Shown one piece after another: positions 58,501 to 64,000 of a stretch of 64,000 bases of DNA. Made by a program: the position numbers and the translations under genes. The DNA comes from Kudoa neothunni (lineage: Eukaryota; Cnidaria): NCBI GenBank assembly GCA_964304625.1, contig OZ199839.1, forward strand, positions 3,720,001 to 3,784,000, read 5' to 3'. Numbering within the stretch: the stretch's first letter is position 1; the number at the start of each line of letters is the position of its first letter. The notes beneath the pieces are model-generated. The model searched no databases and had not been told where the DNA came from. It saw nothing but the letters and a program-made list of their open reading frames with translations.

Positions 58501-58619
58501 CGAGTTGTCTTTAGGATAGTCTATGTAGTATGATAGCATATAATTTGGCACATATCTACTCTCAAAGTGGAAATTATACCATAGCGAGACAATTGTTACG
58601 TAGTTACTGTACCATATAG
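49559..58619 (+). CDS. GTF3C3: General transcription factor 3C subunit 3 (TFIIIC102)
   Basis: TPR scaffold of TFIIIC, which binds the A box of tRNA genes and recruits TFIIIB for RNA polymerase III. Acidic N-terminus (SDSGDELPDS), TPR blocks in family order: GSVGQANILAAQGNHKDAVE, PTAWEPLHTLAFVYKESGD, WGQLGREFFQLERSEWAKAC, ILPSNILVLFAVCSL, WLNVAECYWRLNN, then after the large intron NNFFWNVFSLLLHK, FHNPREPIYFLYMAVSLANV, SSQEACYNMGRCYHQL, FNLAIPLYEKALAI, and the family end AYNLAHIYSQSGNYTIARQL followed by LRSYCTI. Small introns of 42-50 nt dominate (e.g. 49934-49977, 50197-50238). Exceptions: about 0.58 kb near 50.5-51.1 kb, 103 nt at 51437-51539 with a (CA)n run, about 4.77 kb from 52565 to 57330, and 256 nt at 58259-58514 with a tRNA gene. 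The frame looks functional throughout; start exon (MSKIIR) and some middle junctions are tentative. Confidence 0.88.
50616..50643 (+). repeat. AATC microsatellite in a GTF3C3 intron
   Basis: About five tandem AATC units in the 0.58-kb intron of GTF3C3. No function is apparent. Confidence 0.7.
51479..51502 (+). repeat. CA microsatellite in a GTF3C3 intron
   Basis: A run of about eleven CA units inside the 103-nt intron at 51437-51539. The run accounts for about a quarter of the excess of this intron over its 42-50-nt neighbours. Confidence 0.8.
53130..54711. mobile_element. 1.58-kb element with long terminal inverted repeats
   Basis: Terminal inverted repeats of about 160 bp (53130-53288 and 54553-54711) agree at most positions, with weaker similarity for a further 30 bp inward. 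Both ends begin GGTAAT(G/A)GTATATTGTG. The flanks carry an 8-bp near-identical duplication, cagaggag (53122-53129) and tagaggag (54712-54719). The interior has no coding capacity. An 8-bp duplication fits hAT-like elements, while such long repeats are commoner in Mutator-like or foldback elements, so the superfamily is open. It sits in the giant intron of GTF3C3. Confidence 0.8.
55403..55432 (-). mobile_element. Possible Helitron 3' end
   Basis: Read on the minus strand, a GC-rich hairpin (AGCCTTCGC, GAA loop, GCGGGGCT, one bulged base) is followed 7 nt later by CTAG and then T. Helitron 3' ends have a short hairpin just before CTRR and insert before T. The rest of an element was not recognised, so this is only a candidate. 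Confidence 0.3.
58347..58428 (-). tRNA. tRNA-Leu (anticodon AAG)
   Basis: An 82-nt cloverleaf. Acceptor GATAGGG pairs with CCCTGTC (one G-U), the anticodon stem is CTGGT/ACCAG with loop TTAAGGC giving anticodon AAG, a class II variable arm (CAC TTCG GTG) is present as in leucine tRNAs, and the T arm GTGGG TTCGAAT CCCAC is perfect. Both internal promoter boxes are intact (TGGCCGAGCGG and GGTTCGAATCC). No intron and no encoded CCA. A T-run 4 nt downstream on the minus strand gives a polymerase III terminator. It lies antisense inside the last intron of GTF3C3. Confidence 0.97.
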
Positions 58620-58874
58620 AACAAATACAAATACATGTGACAATAGATCATTATTATTTTATTTTTTTGTTTTTTTTATCGCTCACATTATTCTCCTAAT
58701 GTAATTACGGTTACGTGTGTATTTCACATGTAGATTAATCTAATAGAGGTGCCACGTAAGCAAATACCCCATGACAATGGATTAACGAGTGATATCAGCG
58801 TTGTTTTATTTCGATCGTCGGCGAAGTTCAGCAGCTTCAGTTTTGATCGTTTCTATACAACTTGCAAATATTCA
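58620..58874 (+). promoter_or_regulatory. PDIA6 upstream region with a CCACGT box
   Basis: About 255 bp separate the GTF3C3 stop from the PDIA6 start codon on the same strand. At 58752-58757 there is a CCACGT core, the half-site of ER-stress elements bound by ATF6/XBP1 in animals. No CCAAT lies at the spacing of a full ERSE, so the assignment is a suggestion. A T-rich run precedes it. Confidence 0.35.
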
Positions 58875-60214
58875 ATGAAGCTGTATACTTTGGTTAACAT
58901 TGTACTGGTTGGATTGGCAGTTAACGTTCAATCACTTTACGATAAACAATCACCAGTGATTCAATTGGACAGTGGAAATTTTGATAGTGAAGTGTTAAAT
59001 GATGATAGTTTATGGTTGATTGAATTTTACGCTGATTGGTGTGGTCATTGTAAGGCGCTAGCTCCTGAGTACATCAAAGTAGCCGAACGTTTCAAAGGAC
59101 TTATTAAAATTGCTGCTGTCAATGCTGACCAAGAAAAAGAACTTGCTGCCAAATACCAAATCCAGGGCTATCCTACTTTGAAGTTGTTTGGTCGTGACAA
59201 AAACAAACCAAAAGATTTACAATCGGGTCGAAATGCTAATGCTATTACTGAAGCAGTGATCAAATACCTTAAAGATGTTACTCTTCCAACCAAAAAACCA
59301 ACTGTGAGTTTCTGTTTTAAAAGATGTCCGTTAGATAATTGATTTAGAATGGTGGTAAACCGGAAAAAGACGGCGATCAATACCTGCTTACAACTGATAA
59401 CTTTGATAGTTTTCTCAAATCGGCTGATAAACCTGTTTTGGTTAAATTTTTTGCACCTTGGTGTGGTCATTGCAAGGCTATGGCCGGCGATTTTAAAGCA
59501 GCTGCTACCGACCTTAAGGATGTTGCCTATTTGGCTAAAGTTGATGCCACTGTTGAGACTGAGCTTGCTCAAAGGTATTATTTGAGTTGAGATAGTTCTC
59601 GTTGGATTTGAGTATTTGTCGGTAGATACCAACTCAAAGGATTCCCCACACTAAAAGTTTTTATCAACACTAAAGGTAAAATCACCTCCAAAGAGTACAA
59701 TGGCGGAAGGTCGCGAGATGAAATTACTGAGTGGGTCAAATCCAATACCGATCTACCTCCACCTTATGTAGAAACACTTCAAGTTTCGAATCAAAAAGAA
59801 TTTGAGGAACGATGTATCAGCAAGCTTTTCTGTGTGATTTCTTTCCTTCCACCTATGGAAGATAGCTCTGAGAAAGAACGTCTCGCTATGATCAAACAAC
59901 TTAATGATGCTGCCGCTTCGTCGACTGGGGTCAATTGGGGATGGATTTGGATTGAGGGAGGTTTGCAAGACAAGCTCGAACAAGCACTCAATGTCGATCA
60001 ACTCGCCTACCCCATTGTTGTAGGTATTCATCCTGGTAAGAAAGTTTATGGTGTTCTCAAAACCGCCTTCAAACAAAAGAACATTGAAGACTTTGTTAAA
60101 ACTGTCAAAGTTGGAAAGGCACATATTAGCAGCTACAAAAGTGTTCCCACTCTTGAGGAAACCAAACCATGGCCTATTCCTTCCGACAAGAAGAAGTCAA
60201 AAGATGAACTCTAA
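58875..60214 (+). CDS. PDIA6: Protein disulfide-isomerase A6 (P5)
   Basis: ER-lumen thiol-disulfide oxidoreductase and chaperone. Three exons (58875-59303, 59348-59574, 59626-60214; introns 44 and 51 nt) give 414 residues (human 440). The ATG at 58875 opens a signal peptide (KLYTLVNIVLVGLAVNVQS). Two thioredoxin domains each carry the active site CGHC: FYADWCGHCKALAPE (about residues 54-68) and FFAPWCGHCKAMAG. Each has the cis-proline loop GYPTLK or GFPTLK. The C-terminal redox-inactive domain has WGWIWIEGGLQDKLEQAL, YPIVVGI and the end KDEL for ER retrieval. The arrangement thioredoxin-thioredoxin-inactive domain and the SLYDKQSPVIQL start identify P5 rather than PDIA1/3/4. The frame is intact. 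Confidence 0.93.
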
Positions 60215-63200
60215 AACGCAACCTTTGCTTCAATTGATGGTTGATCCTTTATTCACATTTTGTGATGATTCAATTTGGAATTGTTTTTTCGTTTATTAGT
60301 ATTTCAACTTATCGTTTGTTTTTTTCTCGAGTACTTTTTCGAAGTTGAATACACAGTAGTTTTTCTTGTTTGCATGCAGTGCTTTTTTTAATTTGGTTTA
60401 AAAAATGATTAAAATTAATAAGATTTATTGGTACATAATATACCCTTTAAAATTTAATTAAAAAATAGAATAAGCCAATGAAATATTAATTAATATTTCT
60501 TTTAATCCTCTTTGTCCATTGAAGTATTATATTTTGGAGGATTAAGGTGTTTAGAAATGCTAATGTGACTTCTTTGGATTAAAATAGCTTCGGTATGTTA
60601 ATCGAATATTTTGTACATTATAAAACTACATTTTTCTCAATATAAGCATGCTCCAGATATTAGCTCTTGGTGATTGCTTAAAGTGTTGATTTTTATGAAT
60701 ATGGTTGATTAATATTTATTCATATAAAGTATTGTAATTAAAAAAATAAAAATTCCATTTCATTCTTTCTAAGAAATTAAATTTGACTGCTTATGAGAAT
60801 TTCATTAAATCGCATTAATTACAACCAAGTATAAATATATAAACCTTTATCCTGTAGATTTATTTTAAACTGATGAAGTAGGCGTTTTAAGATAAAATAA
60901 TAATCTAAACACGTTCAACTTTTTAAATTGTTGTTTGGCATTATGAATCTAACATACTTATTTAGTTTTATCTGTCATTAATTGTTTCCAGTTCATTTCT
61001 AGTTCTAAGGCAGCGCTTCCCAACTAAAATTGGGCTCGCATCCTTTTACATACGTAAAGCTGTAACTGACTCAAAATTTCTCAAAAATTACTTTCAATTG
61101 TTGTTGAATCTCGCAATCCCTTTTTCAAGATGCTTGAAATGATGAAATAATACTAACAATAAAGTGTGGAGGTTAAATTTGTGCTATCTGGAAGACATTT
61201 TACACTTATTTATGACTTTCTTTTATAGTTTATGTTTCAATACATTATTAAATTTTCTTCAATTAGGAAATGCAAATATTTTAAAATATTTAACAGTCCA
61301 ATATACGCCATATTAAAAATTGAATCGAACTTTTATATAATATTCAAAGTTTTAGTCATCAACATTTTTTCCAGAGTCATATATAAAAGATTAGTTTATT
61401 ATTTAAACAATCTGTGTAGTCAATTGGAGCTAACTTAATTTGTTATACATTAAATTTATTACTTTACAAGTATATATTATTTTTTTATGACGTAAATAAT
61501 TTTACATTAAGCTTTTTATTAAAAATTATACAATAAGATATACAAAATTTATATCGTAATTATATTGATATGTTTATTCCATAGTTAAGAGTCGCAATCA
61601 ATTTGCAATAAAAATTATCAAGAAAACTTTGTATTGGTTTTAAATAGGCCTGATTTATATGCCTAGTATGATATTATAGTAGTGGTTCCCAAAAAGGTGT
61701 GCGAGGAGCAGTCTATGGGATGAAAAAATCCGTTACGGCTCGATAAAAATTATATGTCCAAAATTAACCTGAAAATTTCTTAATTCATCGACTCTAATGA
61801 ATTAATTAATTTTAAGTTAGTTTTTTCAACGTTGGTCTGTTTGTTTATAAAAATAAGTTAAGCTAGAATAAAAATAAATATTATTCATTTTTTAACAATT
61901 TTGTGCTCAATGTTTACTGAAAATTAAAACGAATAAGAGAGAAAATTTAAACTTCATAGCGTCCTATTTTTAATATCTTCTCTGGAATAGTTTTAAAATG
62001 CTTCAGTGATTTTTATTCATTTGAAAATAAATTAAAAATAAATTCTTTGAATTATAACACTAAAACACTTTTACAAAAATTCTAAATGGCGCCATTTTAA
62101 ACAATGTAATTTACATTTATGCATAATTATAATATATTCCATACAAGACTTATGTCAAAATATAATTTGTCATAATTTTAAAATGTTCATGTGTATATTA
62201 AAAAAGTTTGTTTAAATTTAAACAAGTTATAAGAGGATTATTGTACTTTATTATTTAGTAAATAATTATTGTCATTATTTACAATTATATATCTATTTCA
62301 GAAAAAAATATATGTACTAAAACTGAACCTGTTGTATTTCGTCCTAAAAGATTCAGCTATAGTTATTCTTAAATATGAGATAATTTTGAAAATGAGATGA
62401 CATCAAAATTGGTTATATTAGCTTTTTGTTTAAAATAAAAAAAAATTCAATTCATTTTGAAGAAAGCATGAATCAGTTACGTAGTTATCATTCATACGAA
62501 TAGGATTTTTATTTAATTTCCTCTTTTTCCTGTAATTTGATGATAATAGTTGATAAAATTATGTTGAATATTTTAATTTAATAATTCTTTATCAATAAGT
62601 TATAACTCTACGCTTTTACGTAATATATTATCTTTAGTCTGAAAACGAAAAATTCAGTGTGAAAGGATTAAATAAAGTCTAAAATAAGAAGAAAGAACCG
62701 TTAATTTAAATATGAAGAGATCATAGCAACATTAGCTATATGAGGCTGATTTCCCCAATAATTCAAGTTGAAACTCAATTGAAATTACGCACATATTCAG
62801 AATAAAACGATAATAAAATATACGGAAATAATTCAATAACAAATTGTAATAATCATCTATAATAAAACGTAATAGCAAAAATAGGTCATATTTCCTTGTT
62901 TTTAAATTTTTAATAATTTGTTGACTTAAAAATTAGAACAGAATTTCACGTGCTTATATATGGGAGTGTGGCGGACCTAATTCGGAATTGTGAAGCTTTA
63001 TATTAGAGTATTTTTGAAAATTAAGTACCACAAAAAGTAGACAAATGGATTTGTCTACGTGTAAATAGAGCATGTAGAAGCTATAGGTTCCAGATTCACG
63101 CCGTATATTATTTTATCTAGAATTTTTGTAGTTCATTCTTTGATTGAACCATAATTTTAAAATGTGAATTTTTCCTAAAGTATTTAAAATTAATTTCTTA

Positions 63201-63654
63201 GATTAAGTTACCAAAATAACTTAAAAGAAATAAGAATCTTACAAACATTCGTAAAAAGTAAAATAAAACGAAATGAATTGTTTATTTACTTTCAATAAAA
63301 TTTTTGAGCCTTTATTTAGTTTAAATTTTTCTAATTTTCATAAAAAGAATGAATAAATGATTTATATCTATATAAATATAATGAACAAATCATTCCGGTA
63401 TATGTAATTAAAACGACATGTTCGCTATTAACCTGAAATAATTAAATTGATTATCGTCAAGCTTTTAACCTAACTTAAAAAATTATAATTTATTTTTCAA
63501 CAGATAAATAACGGCTGAATTTTAGTATACGCCCCCCTAATCCGAAGTCTTGAGAAAAATGTATTTTTATTCCGTTTGGGAAATTTCACGACATTTTTCA
63601 AATGAAAAGGGGACCACCTCCTAGGTATTTTGAATAAAGTGAAACAAAACAGTA
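60215..63654. other. Gene-free AT-rich stretch
   Basis: Beyond the PDIA6 3' region no gene or RNA is supported. A CAGCGCTTCCCAACTA-like motif at about 61010 and a GTGGTTCCCAAAAAGG motif at about 61683 look like lone hAT ends without partners in the right order. Confidence 0.45.
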
Positions 63655-63800
63655 ATTGTGGAACGTGTGGCTCCCCATTTTTAGCGGTTTTTACATTTTT
63701 TTCGTCAAAAATGGTCCCAACTAATCTTTTTCGCTTTTCTCATCTGGAAATGGATCAAAATATTTTCCAAAATGTTAAAAATAAATTTGTCGTCTACGCT
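63655..63800 (+). repeat. Interspersed repeat R1, copy 3 (partial)
   Basis: Shares with copy 1 the TTGTGGAACGTGTGGC-like start, CCCCATTTTTAGCG, TTTTTTTCGTC, a CTTTTCTCATCTGG-like block and ATAAAAATAAATTT. More divergent than copies 1 and 2 are from each other, and the 3' half is not clearly alignable. Confidence 0.6.
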
Positions 63801-64000
63801 CATGCATGACTGCATATTAGGTAGCATAACCCATATTATACACAGGTGGATTGGGGGGCTTATACTAGAGGAGATCCTAAATAACAATAAGTTTTCATGA
63901 AACTGAATAGAGAAATTTAAATTAACGCGCTTAATGATTCAAATAAAATCGATGAAATAAATTATTCTCCCGCGCATACATGCTAATGGAAATTAGTTAG

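Noticed and set aside
1-64000. CRISPR arrays, prokaryotic operons or retrovirus-like elements
   Set aside because: No spaced direct repeats of that kind, genes have spliceosomal introns, and no reverse transcriptase, capsid or envelope coding was recognised.

Overview
The window is AT-rich eukaryotic, almost certainly animal, nuclear DNA. Twelve host loci can be supported: the last exon of a RalGAP-beta-like gene, an unrecognised small gene, cytoplasmic dynein intermediate chain (DYNC1I), a decaying PLD3/PLD4-like gene, a calcipressin (RCAN), an adducin-like gene, the exosome nuclease DIS3, the ribosome-biogenesis factor NOP53, the Fe-S targeting factor CIAO2B, the TFIIIC subunit GTF3C3, a tRNA-Leu(AAG) and the ER thioredoxin-family protein PDIA6. 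Most introns that can be placed by protein homology are about 38-58 nt with GT..AG ends. Very small introns together with long AT-rich intergenic DNA suggest a fast-evolving invertebrate lineage (larvaceans and several miniaturised or parasitic lineages have such introns), but the species cannot be named from the sequence.

Layout. 0-5.3 kb: RalGAP-like exon, then a graveyard of pogo/Tigger and hAT relics. 7.4-10.6 kb: small gene and DYNC1I, head to head. 10.8-16.1 kb: a repeat (R1) split by a 2.69-kb pogo/Tigger relic, itself split by a hAT element; a second R1 copy follows inverted. 16.3-16.9 kb: GC-richer tRNA-like SINE. 19.9-23 kb: hAT relic, then the PLD-like gene. 24.5-25.5 kb: short element related to the 34-kb pogo. 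27.0-31.1 kb: RCAN and adducin-like gene. 34.0-36.0 kb: near-complete pogo-type transposon with 28-bp terminal inverted repeats. 37.4-37.8 kb: second SINE. 40.2-44.8 kb: DIS3 and NOP53, divergent, 85 bp between start codons. 48.9-60.2 kb: CIAO2B and GTF3C3, divergent, 107 bp between starts, then PDIA6 about 255 bp downstream of GTF3C3. The last 3.8 kb has no gene, only a third R1 copy.

How the genes relate. DIS3 and NOP53 act in the same process: in known systems NOP53 brings the Mtr4-exosome to pre-60S particles and DIS3 is an exosome nuclease. Here DIS3 keeps its RNB exonuclease site but has lost the acidic residues of its PIN endonuclease site. GTF3C3, part of the factor that binds tRNA promoters, carries a complete tRNA-Leu gene antisense in its last intron. 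Its two largest introns are where mobile DNA or unexplained sequence has accumulated; the largest holds a 1.58-kb element with about 160-bp inverted ends. These three points are the most unusual features of the window.
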